Numbered from the stretch's first letter, positions 1-12,186 are shown. The stretch is DNA of 64,000 bases from Diplocarpon mali (GCA_024741835.1 JAENRP010000002.1:62001-126000); one strand, 5' to 3'. The notes: generated by a model not told the origin, from the letters alone. A program made the numbers and translations.

Positions 1-463
1 AGACGGCCAAGGATGGATTCCAGAAGCCCGAGGGTTGGAAATAGGGGCAGCTGGTCGTCACTGGGCTCTCCAAGGCCGAGAGACCAAATGCCAACACCGA
101 CCTCGGTTTGGAGGGACGTAGAATCCGTGGCGAAGGAATGTCGACGGGGGTTGAGGCGGCGCGGACGGACCGGGGTGACGAGGTCAACAACGTAAGCGAG
201 TGCAGGAATTAAGCGGGTTCGGCTATTTCGGGTCTCGCGACGGTGTTGCTACCGCATGTCCCCAATGAAGCTGCGCGATCCACCGTCTGTGCATTGTGCT
301 TGATCGCAAGAGAGGACAAGGAATACATGGGCTCGCTCGAGTACCTGTCCCACTTTTCGAGTCCGTTCCTGAGAGTCCTTTCCAAAGCTTGTCCAGCGGA
401 AGAACAGAACGCGTTGGTTGTAATCCCAGAGATCTTTACTCGGGCTCAGGAAGACGTGTTGTT
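1..463. other. Window start, no gene recognised
   Basis: This stretch is less AT-rich than the DNA that follows. It contains only short overlapping open frames (for example 13-195 and 243-551) with no family resemblance I recognise. Nothing here is supported as a gene. Confidence 0.4.
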
Positions 464-560
464 TGTTGGAATATACAAGGATTGTGCTTATGTAATCGTA
501 CCTTGTTTATTCCTCCTGCAGCTCCATAGAACTCAGAATCTATACCTTTAGATTCTATCA
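464..560 (+). repeat. Solo-LTR-like fragment related to the copia LTR at 35748
   Basis: The segment begins TGTTGGAATATACAAGGATT and ends TTAGATTCTATCA. It matches 35748-35845 in order and spacing, sharing the blocks ATATACAAGGATTG, GCTTATGTAA, CTCCATAGAACTC and TTAGATTCTATCA. The TG...CA ends and the length of about 97 bp fit a small LTR. There is no internal region and no clear flanking duplication, so it is a solo or truncated LTR. Confidence 0.7.
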
Positions 561-1008
561 TGATGATTACCTGCGCAATGGCCTCTCCACGGCTGCGTCT
601 CCCAATGCTGGGCATTGACGACGTGGTGACTGCGCGCGGGCCGCGTGACTGCGTCGAGAATATACCTCGCTTGGTATTCTGGATAGTCAGGATGGAGACC
701 TTTCATTGGATTTCTGCCCTGCTGCTGGTCCACTCTATATGAAGTTTAAGAGGGAACAAGAGCGGGAGTACTTCGGTGCGCCCGATTCACTCAATTGCGA
801 GTGCGGTAGATCCGCAACCCCCGAGTCGGACCCCTAGATGCTATTTACGATAGCGTTTTCAAGCATAAAAGACATGTCCTCGTATGCTGTCGCTATACAC
901 TCTACACTCTCTGGCGTGCACGGCTCAGAGCGCTCGGCTCGCTCCGCCGACTTCCCTCCGTAGGGCTCCAAATCCCTGTTTGCAGTGGATTTAGCCGCGC
1001 GACTATTT

Positions 1009-1117
1009 TATCTCATCGCAGGCTAGACAAACCCCATAGCACCCTGTGTGCAGGAGCAGGAGGTGCGCAAGGTTAATTATGCTTTGACCTGGAGTGTGTT
1101 CGGCCTGCGACGAATTA
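1009..1117. repeat. MITE-like palindromic repeat, copy 1
   Basis: The left end reads TATCTCATCGCAGGC and the right end CGGCCTGCGACGAATTA, which are imperfect inverted repeats flanked by TA. The right half (GGTTAATTATGCTTT, then GTGTTCGGCCTGCGACGAA) is closely similar to the copy at 10115-10232. The size (about 109 bp), inverted ends and TA borders suggest a non-autonomous Tc1/mariner-type element. No coding capacity is present. Confidence 0.6.
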
Positions 1118-3311
1118 TGCAGAAGGCAGAGCCGCCTCGGTAGCGAGAAAGTTTGGAAGAGGGGAGTATGGTCAGGGGTTGGTAGTAGGTAGTTCGGGAG
1201 GTAGGGAGGTAGCAAGTATTGATCTTCGTCTAGAGAGGCGTCGTGCTGCCCGGGCGACGTCTAAGGGGTTACATAGACATGCTAAGCGAGGGGGTGAGAT
1301 ACAAAGTACCACGCACTATAAGGCCAAGAATATAAGAGGGGAAAAGACCTGAAAGTACGCGTCCCGCGCCCCTATTCCCGCGGTGTTGCAGTTCCTCCGT
1401 GAAGCCTTACGAGGGGCATTTCAAGCGTAATTGCGTGACTGTTTAAGTAATCGTCTCCGCTCGTTAAGCCAATATTCCAAGAGGTAGTAGCTGCTACAAG
1501 AGCAACCTAAGCCCTGAAGGACCCAATGCCAGGTAATATAAGGTGAGTTAAATTCTACCTTGACAAGTAGCCTTAGCCTTACGTATAGTAGCCGAAGGTG
1601 GGTCATGGCGTGCAGACACAAGTCATGCAATTCCCAAAACACCCTCCTGCGAGCTCCTCTCAACCCAAGACCATCTCTCGAGGCCTTATCGGCTTAAACG
1701 GCTTCAAAGACAGAGAGTCAACAGGTCAGAGGTCGAAAGGAAGGAGATGAAATCAAAGGAAGGTCGCTTACCCCGACCGTTGTGAATGGTTTCCATATAG
1801 CCGTACGACGTCTCCGAGATCAGAGTGCCGAAACGATTGCTAGTGTAGGAGAAACGCATGCTGTGTCCGGACTCGATGGCGAACACGTAAGTAGAACAGT
1901 TCTACTGAATGTGACAAGTAATGAAGGTATCAGGCCGTGATTAATCTCTGGATTTCGCTATCGCTTGTCGCGTGATGTTTAACGTTGAGACGGCGACTTT
2001 GTCAGCCTTTCGTAAGAGGTGGTGGCTCCGGCCTCGTTACCCAACAGCAGAGACCCACTAAAAGACGTTCTTGATTAGGTTTCCCCTGCCATCGCGGCCC
2101 GTTGCTACAAGCATCGAAACCTTATTGTGGAACTTTAATACTGAAAAATAGCTGGCCCTCCTCTATTTTTCGTACTAACCGAGTAGGAACCTGTAGAGAC
2201 TTACAATCCAGTCACTACTCCGCTAGCAGGAAGGTTAGACACGATAAGAAGGGGGTTGTCCTTTAGCTAGACGCAGAGGTACAGCGGTTAAGTACTGTCA
2301 CCACAAGGCAAAATAGTTGTAAAAGCTAAACCTTAGGAAGTAGTTTCTCCTAGATACATCTCAGACACGTACTATATTTTAATACAGCACGAAAATGTAA
2401 TACAAAGAAGCTGAATTACTACAAGAATACAGTAAATTTTTTATTTCATTGTTAAAAAACCTCGGCGCAAAAGCGTCGCAGATACACTAAGGAGGTGTTG
2501 CTTTTTGAAGTTAGAACCTAACAGCATTTCTACAAATTGGTGGCACCACTTGACTCCGAAGCCGATATCGAGGCGGCGTCTTGGAAGTTCAATTCAAATA
2601 AGCTAAATTAGTGCCTCACTGGTTCATGCGTACTTCAAGTTGCTCTTCCGAGTTGTACGCGAAATATAAACCAAAGGCAAAAAGTGACTATTATGATCTG
2701 CAAAACTAATCTACATAATCTCAAACGGAATGACTCGGCTTAATCTTCGCTCTCTTCGTTGAGTCGCTCCATATACTTTCTTATGGGTGGTAGTCAGTGA
2801 ATATTCAGGAATGGTGCCCGCCGGGAATATAGGAGAGTATCAAAAGCTAAGCTATCTTGCCTTTAGCTTTATCTGTGAATCTTGAAAGCAGAAACATATA
2901 GATTGAAACGATACTTGAGATCAATACATAAACTACAAGTTTTGCTTACAATTTCAACGGCCCTTTTCCTAAAAGAAGTTAGGTGGGTGAGGTGTAGACC
3001 AGTAGGTAGAAGTATGTTAAAGAATCGAGCGTAGGATGGTGCCGTAATACTGGGGATCTTACTGGCTTCCCTATAATCTTATTCCTGCTTCCGAGTCTTC
3101 ATGTTTTCATAACCAAAGGCCAGACTGATTGAGAAAACGAGCAGCTGGGCCGGGTCATGATTCAATCTCAATTGTTTTCTTTATTTTACTAGGCTACACA
3201 CTTCCTGAAAACTCCACTGCAGCCTCTCTACTCTATAAATTCCTGCAGTACCCGTTACTCACAGTAGACATACCGATAATAGAGAGGCGTTATCAAATCA
3301 AAAGGCCGATA
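1118..3311. other. AT-rich gene-poor DNA
   Basis: No coding sequence is recognisable. Stops are dense in all frames, and the open frames present (for example on the minus strand at 1421-1663 and 1704-1886) have no recognisable content. It is probably old RIP-eroded sequence. Confidence 0.4.
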
Positions 3312-3433
3312 GTATTCGTCGCAGGCCAAAAAAATTCATACGAAAGTATTTTCTATCTTGTAAACGCACTGCTGTATGTAAAACTCCCTTGATTTTGACG
3401 CTAACGTGGTGTTAGCTTGGACTGCGACGAAGT
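3312..3433. repeat. MITE-like palindromic repeat, copy 2
   Basis: The left end TATTCGTCGCAGGCCAA is mirrored by the right end TTGGACTGCGACGAAGT (inverted match with few mismatches). The inner segment GTGGTGTTAGC corresponds to GTGGTGTTTGTTC of the 10115 copy. The length is about 122 bp. The middle is more diverged than in the 10-kb copies. Confidence 0.55.
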
Positions 3434-4618
3434 GGAACTCTCTTTGTCATTATCACTATTAAAATATGTTTTTAGTTCATATGCCTATGCTCTTGAAGAT
3501 TGGAGCTACAAGTCTTAACGTACACTTAGTATGAACAGCGATTTAACCGGCAATAGCATGAAATGTCCTGAAATAAGCGCAAAATTTGACCAAGGACATT
3601 CACTATGAGCTTGGGCGAGATAGGTCAGGTTGGTCTTGGAACTTGAGCAGAGGACACGTTCTGCGCATCCGTTATACACCTGGTAGTATCAGAGAGGTTT
3701 ACGGCCTATAAAAGAATACTAAAAGTTACAATGTCAGGAATCAACGCACACAAAAATTTCAACTGGCAATTTGCTTGATTTTCACTTGCTTAAAAACTTC
3801 CCAATCTCAGCGAGTGTCACGCCTGGATAAGTCAAGCTCTTTATCTCTGTCTGAGCTCAAAGCCTTTGCAAGGTGCTCCTGGTTGGTGATTTGCTAATTC
3901 ATCTCTATGCTCAAGCCCAAGGGTGTCTTTGCTCATGCATAGAATTCGGAGGTAGGTCTTAAAATGCTCTGTCCTAAATAATAGCGTAAATATTTCAATT
4001 GAGCAATAACTTGGCACCTGATAATATTGTTATGCGTATTTGATATAAGTTAATATAGTGGACAAATGGTGAGAACGTAAGCTGAATAGTATAGTCTGAA
4101 AATTGCCTAATTTTTGAATTAGTTTTAGTCTAAAGGGTCAAAAGATATTAATAATCTGCTATAAAACTGATGTGATCCTGCTTGAACTTATGGCAAGATA
4201 CACCTAGGCAAAATTCAAATTCATGTGTAAGGAAATGTCTTTCTATTGATCTTTTTCTCAGCTGTTACGAAAGCTGCCTCTAAGTTCCCATAGGCCCATC
4301 TTTTTACATTCTCGACCTAGAATTTAACAAACTATTAGCGTCATGTTTATTACTTAGAATAAGGATTGCGAGCTTCGACTTCTTTGATTAGCTTTCAGCG
4401 TTCTTAAAAGTAATCACCCCTTTGGGTGGGCTGCAAACGTGGCTTGGAAATAAAGTATCCATATTAGTAACCCGCTGAAAAAAAGTGAGTACAGCTTAAT
4501 TGATTTGATTATGGCGAATCTGGCTGCATTCAGAAAGCAAGCTATCATCTGCGAATATAAGACGAGTTTGTTACCTCTGTAATATACATCCACTAGTATT
4601 TAAAGCAAACATGCAGGT
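3434..4618. other. AT-rich gene-poor DNA
   Basis: I see no gene, RNA or clear repeat here. Base composition is strongly AT and there is no sustained coding pattern on either strand. Confidence 0.35.
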
Positions 4619-4870
4619 ATGCAGTCATTTGTGAAAGACTGCGTCAAGAAAAATGGCAGGCTCCTGAGCATATATGCAATGCGTCCTGGTTTACCAATGA
4701 AATGGGAAAATCTAAGGGATACTACACTTAGATACAACCCCCACCGAGTGCTATTCCACTACAGGCGAAAAGAGGGGTACATCTTGAAAGACCAATTGTT
4801 TGATAAGCCTCTGTACCAGGAGAACTATATCCAGCATTGCTCAAGCTTCTTACCTGGCCTGGCGCTTTGA
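4619..4870 (+). pseudogene. Possible coding remnant, 83 codons, unknown family
   Basis: An 83-residue open frame reads like real protein, unlike the stop-dense DNA around it. It is rich in charged and aromatic residues and contains the segments RPGLPMKWENL, NPHRVLFHYRRKEGY and LYQENYIQHCSSFLPG. I do not recognise the family. There is no matching upstream or downstream exon that I can join to it, so a surviving fragment of a larger gene is more likely than a complete small gene. A chance open frame is also possible. Confidence 0.3.
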
Positions 4871-5617
4871 TATCAGTGGTTTAGATACGTTCACTTGTTC
4901 TAATAATGTTGAGAACTGTTTTTGGAAAACATGATAAAAAGTCGAGTAATGAATAAACGAAGAACTAGGAAAAGACAGCTTGAGGCGTTTTACACAAATT
5001 GAAAAACGACATTGCAATTCTGATCATGAGAAAAAATTCGAATTACTTTCATTATAAATAATATGCGCTTGATCAAATTTATAATCATTGGACCGCCTTT
5101 ACAGGTAGCGACTCGTCATTTCCGGAGAACAGATATAACAGGCTATGTTATATCAAGGACCCTAACTGCTTATTCGAAGACGCACCAAGGACCAGACCTA
5201 CCGATAAGTGCTCCACTGCTAGTGAAAATAATACCTACACTGTACAGAGGCAGGCTCAGTAGCTACTTGGATTAGCTTTGAGATAATACTTCAAAGTATA
5301 ATTCTCCCAACCTAGTTAGCTGGTCTCTACGCTTTCAAGGTGGTTCGCCAAATTATCTATAAAGAATAAAAGAAATCAAAATACCTTTGAAACTTGATAT
5401 TTTTAACAATAATAAGGTTGAAAGATTTAACTTAATCTCGCTCTCTCAATTGCGTGGCTGTACTTCCTTGTTCTGTAGGCGGTGATCAGTGGGTTTTGGC
5501 CTCTAGTGACTTCTGAAGAAAAGGGGAAGTAGTCATGGCTCTTGGTAGTGGAGATTAAGGAGTAGGTTTCCGCCCGAGGGAGTGCCCGCACCTCGCTACT
5601 AGTAATCTGAACAGCCC

Positions 5618-5745
5618 AATAACCCCTTCAGCCTTAACCTTATTCTAACCCTATCTGAACTCTAACCTGATGATAACCCTGACTTTCTTGCAAGTACGGG
5701 ATTTCAATCATAACCCTTGCCCAAATACCCCTAAACTATAACCAA
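5618..5745 (+). repeat. Degenerate CCCTAA/TAACCC-like stretch
   Basis: The segment contains many spaced TAACC, TAACCC and CCCTAA motifs (for example AATAACCCC, CTTAACC, TTCTAACCC, ACTCTAACC, GATAACCC, CATAACCC and ACCCCTAAA). The spacing is irregular and there is no perfect tandem array. It resembles the fungal telomere unit TTAGGG read on the other strand, but is too degenerate to be certain. Confidence 0.3.
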
Positions 5746-7840
5746 ATGCTTCAAAAGAAGGTTTAGCACGTGTTCACTTAGGAAGCGAGTATTGGTACCT
5801 TTGTAGGTATAGAGGTATAGCGGCGAAGTATTATTGCCCTGTTGATTTAGTCTGAACCCTTTTTTACTTGCAAATTAACCAACTGACCGCCAGGAGACAT
5901 GGGTGCTGCTTAGGGGTATAAATCCGACAAGAAGAGGCTAAAAATAGTCTAAACTCCTCTTTTTATTACTTCTTGTGCCTTCTATTGACTTTAACGTGTT
6001 CTCCCTCTCAATTTCGAGCCCACGGACCCAGATCTTACGTTTCTAGAAGGAAGATAATGCCTTATTTATATCTATATTTATATCACAGGCACGGCCTTCA
6101 TGCTAAGAGATAACACCCCTTTGTGGTCGGTGACTTGGCACTAAAATTCCAATAATTAGGTCTTTCTCGGCAGCGAAAAGCCTCTCTTAGAAACAAGTTT
6201 CTTCCAATCGCCAAGGTGTATATAAAGTGCTAAACTAGGCTTTAACAGGTCTGAAACAGATCTGCGAAGATTACACGGCATTAAAGTACAGGATTCCAGG
6301 GACCCGTTGTTGAAGGTACGATATATCACCGCTGTACCTCCGCGGTCAAATATTATGGCCCGTCGATTGCAGAATGAGGGATTGGAGATCTTCTAAATCA
6401 AGAGGATACAATAGCATTGCGCCGAATTCACTTTTGCAACGATGTTTGCACGGAATGAAATGTGAACAGCACTCGATATTAAGTAAACATAGCCATGAAT
6501 TGAGGGGTAAGAAAAGACGTGTCCCGTAGCTTAATTCAAACCCTAAATAACTAATCCAAGATTTCTAGACATAGAATGAAGTATGAGGTAGAGGAGAACC
6601 CTGATAATCTAGCATTGTAACGAATTGCTACCTAGCTAAGCCCAGCGTCCTACCCCTCTACTTTGCCATTCTGTTGATTGGCCATGATACTGGACCGCTG
6701 TATCTCTGAACAGTATAAGTCATTTTTCAAAAATTGATCTTCTTTATCGAAAGATAAATTCCGAAAGAGTAATCGCTCATCAAGCTTACAAATCTCTGAC
6801 ATAGTAATACCCTCTAGTCTGAATATTCCTTGTGGCGGTGGCCAAGGCGTACGGATTGACACTCTGACCAGGAGCTTAATACTACCTCCAACCGGTTCAA
6901 AGGTTGGATTTTTCCCTGTGGCAAAGGCGAAATTTACCCTCTGAACAGTCTCTGTAACACAGTGGTAGTACTTCTACTACTGGATCTTAAGATTCAAGGC
7001 GTTCGGCTTAAGATGCTAATTTTCGGACAACCGGAATTCTTCCTTTCCAAAGGATTTCTGCCCCGGTGATGATCCAAACAGTTCAAAAAATAGGGGAGGG
7101 GAGAGCTACCTTGTACCTTCAAACTCTACAGCATCTCACGGCCATCTTGCTGCTATGTCTCTGCTTCTCTATATATTCGCATTGAGCAGTTCCCATGCAC
7201 CTAATTTTAGGAGCTGGCTAATGCATTCTCGTGTTAGTTGTGTTATGGAAGCATTGGCAGAAGTTAAAAGCAGCAGCGCATTTAGCAACTTCTGCATGCT
7301 CGATTTTCGGGCATGATTTTGCTTTCTGGGAAGTAATCGCCAGCGCCTTAGCTCCACCCCGGCTTTAACGCTAATTCAGTCAGGCCGAAGGCCGAAAATA
7401 ATATCCTGGTCCTGTAGTAATACAGTGACAAGCTGCAGACTGAGTTCTGTCTCTGAAAACGGTCTAGATTGCTCCGCCGCAGGTCGCAATGCTACTATAT
7501 ACTTTGGTAGGTATAGTCACGCTCTCTCCTACAGCCCCACATGACCTCCTTCCATACTGCTGCTAACCCTTACCTGTGATAGACAGTGTGAACTATTAGT
7601 CGTTTTAATGTTATTATTCGCTAGGTGATAGCATCTTGATTATATAGGATCATGCTATTCCTCCTTATTTCCAAAGAATATACTTACAGCCAATTATAAT
7701 CTTACCTATTTATCATATGTGAAGTTCAAGGGAAATTGTACTTTACTGAGCTCAGGTAATCAAAGTTTTTGCAAGGTCATAATTCAAGTCTGTATAGGAG
7801 GTTATTGGGGGTGTAGGGTGGGGGTTGGTATGCGAATGTG

Positions 7841-7860
7841 AGTAGTAGTAGTAGTAGTAG
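7841..7860. repeat. AGT trinucleotide microsatellite
   Basis: About six and a half tandem copies of AGT (equivalently GTA) are followed by a GTGG-rich stretch. It is not inside any recognised gene. Confidence 0.8.
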
Positions 7861-10007
7861 CCGTGGTGGTAATAGTGGTATTTATTTATTTCTCATAAAT
7901 CACAAATATAAACCCGAAATAATAGGATCTACCTAAAAATACACAGACGCATTGAGTTAAGGAATTACATACAAAGTACAACCTGATTAAACAATTTTCT
8001 TGCTTGATCGCAGTAGCCGTAGCCGTTCTTATTTGCCCCCTGCGGCTTTCCCACAAGAAACACATGCACAGTAGGTATGGAGATTTGGGGTATAGCCCAC
8101 GTATTATGATAAGAAAGTGGGTAAGCTACTAGGTCATTATGGCCGTGGCCATTAGTTCGTACTCCAGGGGGTTAATGAAACAAAAAAAGAGAGGCTACGT
8201 AGAGCATGAAACGCTCTAGAAGCGAGCCCCTGTATATTTGTGCGGGTGTTAAAGGAACAATCGACAATTATTCTGTCGCAGACCCATAAACACCATATGA
8301 AAGTATATTGATCTTTGCAGATACACTTGACTACATAAGCTATCATTGAACATACACTACGAGTAATGTGGTATTTGCTCAGCCTATAAAAAAGTCCTCA
8401 CATTGTGTTAGGAATAGTGATACCACTGTCCTACTTAAGAACTGGCGACTTGTTATATCAGCTCACTGATATTCCTACACATATTTCCCTACTCTATAGT
8501 CCTTAAAATCTACACGTACACACCTTTAATTTCTGACACTTTGTCCCACTTAGCCGGATGGTCTTCTTATGCTGTAAATCATGGCTCTTTGTTTTTATTC
8601 TAGATGATATCAACGGAAGTATACTTTGTGACAAAAAGAGCAAAACTGCTATTTCGGCTTTCTGATTTGCGTACTACTCTCAAAATCGTAACTTTTCTGA
8701 ATGGCAGAAAGTCCCTACAGTAGAAAATCCGAGCATTGGGTTTGCAGCCTATTCAAAAGGGACACTGTGTACCACAGTAAGGAAACACTATCAAAACTCT
8801 GATCTGGAACTGAGTTCGGCTATATTTTAAATATTAAGACTGGGGGGCAACCATACCCCTTGCTGAATACTAGTCAGAGTCGGTTGCGGCTCCTACGGCT
8901 ACCAGTTTCTTTGTGCACCAACAGGTGCACGATTAATTGAACATCTTGTTTACAGCAATAGTAATATAGCCCCACCCCAGCCCCTGCTTAAATATTATAT
9001 GTGCGGCAATGTCGAGAGCTAAAACTCTAAATTTAAACCAGGTAGCAGATCTAGTAGTACAGCAGAAGTTAATGTCGACTTATGGCTATAACAATCGCAT
9101 TATACCCCATTGATTAACAGCTGGTTTAGAATAAGTAAGCCGCATTAAAGCCCAAAGCGCTTTAACCTCGACGATAATTGTACTGAGGCTTGCGCCATGA
9201 GGAAAAAATCAGAGGACAGAGGCGACCGTAGCACGATACTCTCTGTTGGCGCCGAAGACCATCTATTAATCGTAGCCCTTGCGGAGTATAGCCAAAGGCG
9301 TCGCGGAAGCCGCATATGCCCGTTTCCTAGTGTTCTGAAATGTCGGTGCTCTGAAAGGTGCACGGTTAGGTTATCACGAATATACACTTCCTACGGCTTG
9401 AGAGTATTACTTACTTGAATGAAAGGAACACCACTATTCTCCGCAGACGTATCTCGGTCATCCCTAATCTATACTTTTCTCGGCGCGAGTTCGCGCAGGG
9501 CCACCCGCAAATCCGCTGTAAAATCGAGCTTGCAGAGATAGCTGACGTACTCAACTTATTAAACAAGCAAATTGAGACTTGTTGGTGCATCACTAGTACT
9601 GTAATTCGTAGGTATCTACGGTTCTAGAGTAGATTGCTAGATGCAAAAGATGGCTCGAGACAGCGAAAGGCCTCATGCGTTAAGCGACGCTGCAGTGTTC
9701 TTCCTTTGAAAGGATCCTCGTCTTGTGTTGCAACTTGCCCAAGGCTTCGACTTTGGAGACTCTTGACTGATCTTGCGGCGCAGGTGACGATCAGAGAGGT
9801 CTCTACTCGTACGCCGAAACAACCAAACCGTCGGCACTCTAATCAAGACATGCGCTGTCCTCTACAGAGGTACCATCGTAATCACGCATGATGTGCCTTG
9901 GATATATTGTATCAGCCCAAATCTCACCATCTGGATAAATCGAGCAGATTAGGACCCTTCGCCGCGACCCGATTTTAACCTTAATGAGCCCCCTCCTATG
10001 GTCGGTG

Positions 10008-10105
10008 TACTATGCCGCAGGCCTCACTACCGTTCCTTGGCGTCAGTTACATGGTTAAATATACTTTCGTGTGATGTTGACTACTGTACGCCTGCGACAA
10101 AAGTA
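10008..10105. repeat. MITE-like palindromic repeat, copy 3
   Basis: The left end TACTATGCCGCAGGCC and right end GCCTGCGACAAAAGTA are imperfect inverted repeats. The inner block GGTTAAATATACTTTCGTGT matches the copy that starts only 10 bp further on. The length is about 98 bp. Confidence 0.55.
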
Positions 10106-10114
10106 TCATCCTTC

Positions 10115-10232
10115 TACTTCGTTGCAGGCCAAATAAACGCCTCGTTAGCGTCGTTTGCAGGGAGCGTTTAATGCTGGTTGGCAAGGTTAAATTATACTTT
10201 CATGTGGTGTTTGTTCGGCCTACGACGAAGTA
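10115..10232. repeat. MITE-like palindromic repeat, copy 4 (best preserved)
   Basis: The left end TACTTCGTTGCAGGCC and right end GGCCTACGACGAAGTA are almost perfect inverted repeats. The similarity runs on inward (AAATAAACGCC against GGTGTTTGTTC). The element is 118 bp including TA at both ends and has no coding capacity. This is the clearest member of the family. Its ends and TA borders suggest mobilisation by a Tc1/mariner-type transposase. Confidence 0.7.
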
Positions 10233-10546
10233 AACAAGCCATTCTTCCGAGGGCATTTTCGGTGGCGAGACCGGGGGCAGAGTACCCCTCCGGCGATGCA
10301 GAAAGAAGCATCAAGCATGCAAATAAGCCCCCAAACTCATAATCCCCGCCAGGCGTCCTGTCAGTTTCACTAGTGGATATGAATTATGTACATTCTAAAC
10401 TGTATACCAGTCGAGATCGCATGACCCATGGCTTACTCGAATACATCTAAAAGCACCTTGGGCTGCCCTTGCAAGTAAAGCAATGACTGTTTGATCCCAC
10501 TGTCAACCCGCTCATTCATCTGTACCACATTGCGTGGAACTGTCCC
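10233..10546 (+). promoter_or_regulatory. 5' flank of the Pth11-like gene
   Basis: About 310 bp lie between the MITE pair and the receptor start codon. I see no strong TATA box or other named motif. If the gene is expressed, its promoter lies here or extends into the MITE pair. Confidence 0.25.
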
Positions 10547-12186
10547 ATGGATCCCTACTTGTCAGCTTACCTGGATGCTGCCGCAAAGATTGCTGCAACT
10601 CAAGATCTTAGCGAAGATCGCAGAGCGAGTACGCGGAATCTAAGCCTCGTGTTCCTGGCTCTGGCTCTAGTCTTCGTGGTATTGCGGCTCTGGGCTCGGT
10701 TCAAACACAGTCAGAAATATGGGATGGACGATTGGTTGATAGTGGTTTCGCTCGTCTTGCTCGGCGGAAGCGTGGCTTGCACTATTGTTGGTATGCTGTG
10801 CTGCATCGCGGTTCAACGAGGGAAGACGTGCTAACTGTTGAAAAGCCATAAACAATGGAGTAGGGCTTCATTCCGGTGCGTTAACCTTGGAGCAAGGGAT
10901 GACTTTCCCAAAGGTCAGCAGGAAGGGATTCTGCTCGTGGGCTGAAGGCTGATTTGTCTTAAGGTCCTGCTTGTGAATCAGCCGTTGTATATCACAGCCA
11001 TCCTTACGATCAAGATTTCCATCGTCTTAATGTACTATCGGATCTTCCCTGTTCGTAGTATGAAACTTGGTGCGTACATCATGAGCGTTATTACTGTCCT
11101 CTGGGTACGTACAAGTCTATATCTTGTTGTTTTCCCATACCTGTATCAAAGTAGTGCTCTCGAAGCGGAAACCCGGAAAGATCTAGATCTTCAACAGCGA
11201 CAATGGCATAGAGCTGACCTGAACAAAGTGGATACCCCTGATTATCTTGACCCAAACTCACTGCCTACCGCACAAGAAATTGTATATGCCATGGGTTCCG
11301 GGTCATTGCGTTAACGAACAAGCGCTCATCTTGGCACTATCGATCACTAGCATTTTCACTGATGTTGCAATTCTTTGGCTGCCACTACCGCACGTTTGGA
11401 GACTTCAAACCACCATGTCTCAGAAGATATCGGTACGTCAAATGTCGCCCAGAAATTCTGATATCGGTCTTCGAAGACGTGCATGCGAGAACCTCCCCCA
11501 AGTGAGCGTGCAAGATTTATTCTAATACCACGACAGCTTTTCATCATATTTTTGCTTGGGAGTTTTGTTGTATTCACAAGCGTCTATCGCTTCACTCGAT
11601 ACATCAATTTCACACCAACAGATTATTCTTGTAGGCTGCATCCACTAGAAGCTTCCGTTCGATCCCTGACATTCCTTAGATACGATTGCACCCGGGATGG
11701 CTTGGAACAATGTCGAGTTGGGGAGTGGTATTATTTCTGCGTGTTTTCCAACTCTGGTATATCAGACTCCGCTCCTCGCCAACTTTTGGCTAACCATCCT
11801 ATTAGGGGCCCCTCCTCAAAAAACTGTTAAACACTATACTTCCATCGGCTATTATACACAAATCAGGCAAAGGGATGCCTAGAAATACGCCCAAAGGATC
11901 GGATCTCGTAACCATCGGAGGAAGTGGAGCCAAATCAAACCTGAGGTCAAAAATGCATAGCTGGACCGAACTGGATGATTTTCCAAAGAACGATGGAGTA
12001 ACTACAGAGGCTACTGAAGCCAGAACGCACCAATACCATAATGGGGGCGATGGGGGCTGCAATCAACTTCCTCTCAAGATTATAAGACGATATGATATCA
12101 CGTACTCGGAGGAGAGGCTTCAGCAATCAAGAGACGGTGAGAAAGGGCCTTCTTCACGACTGGAAATCTACGGCAAGAGGCCATGA
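10547..12186 (+). CDS. Pth11-like seven-transmembrane receptor (fungal rhodopsin-type integral membrane protein), 7 exons
   Basis: The exons I can join are 10547-10790, 10846-10913, 10964-11104, 11229-11432, 11537-11630, 11680-11756 and 11806-12186. All introns are GT..AG and the phases agree, giving 402 residues. The product shows the hallmarks of the fungal Pth11-like family: a first membrane helix followed by RLWARF...GMDDWL, then TKI-like TIKISIVLMYYRIFP, GHCVN before helix 5, TDVAILWLPLPHVWRLQ, IFLLGSFVVFTS..RF, and MAWNNVELGSGIISACFPTL before the last helix. The C-terminal tail is charged and probably cytoplasmic. Family members are plasma-membrane receptors, some needed for surface sensing and infection in plant pathogens; the ligand here cannot be told. 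The gene is intact although it lies between RIP-damaged transposons. Exon 4 relies on the acceptor at 11228, chosen because it keeps phase and restores the missing helix. Confidence 0.78.

Larger units (their letters stand above)
4871..10007. other. Long AT-rich gene-poor region
   Basis: About 5 kb holds no recognisable gene. Minor features are the degenerate telomere-like stretch (5618-5745) and a trinucleotide microsatellite (7841-7860). From about 9150 to 9900 the composition is less AT-rich, with overlapping open frames on both strands (for example 9197-9418, 9415-9627 and 9634-9891), but none shows a family signature. Confidence 0.4.

Noticed and set aside
9145..9891. Cluster of overlapping frames in a GC-richer patch
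   Set aside because: The frames occur on both strands with equal strength and show no family motifs; the composition alone explains them.
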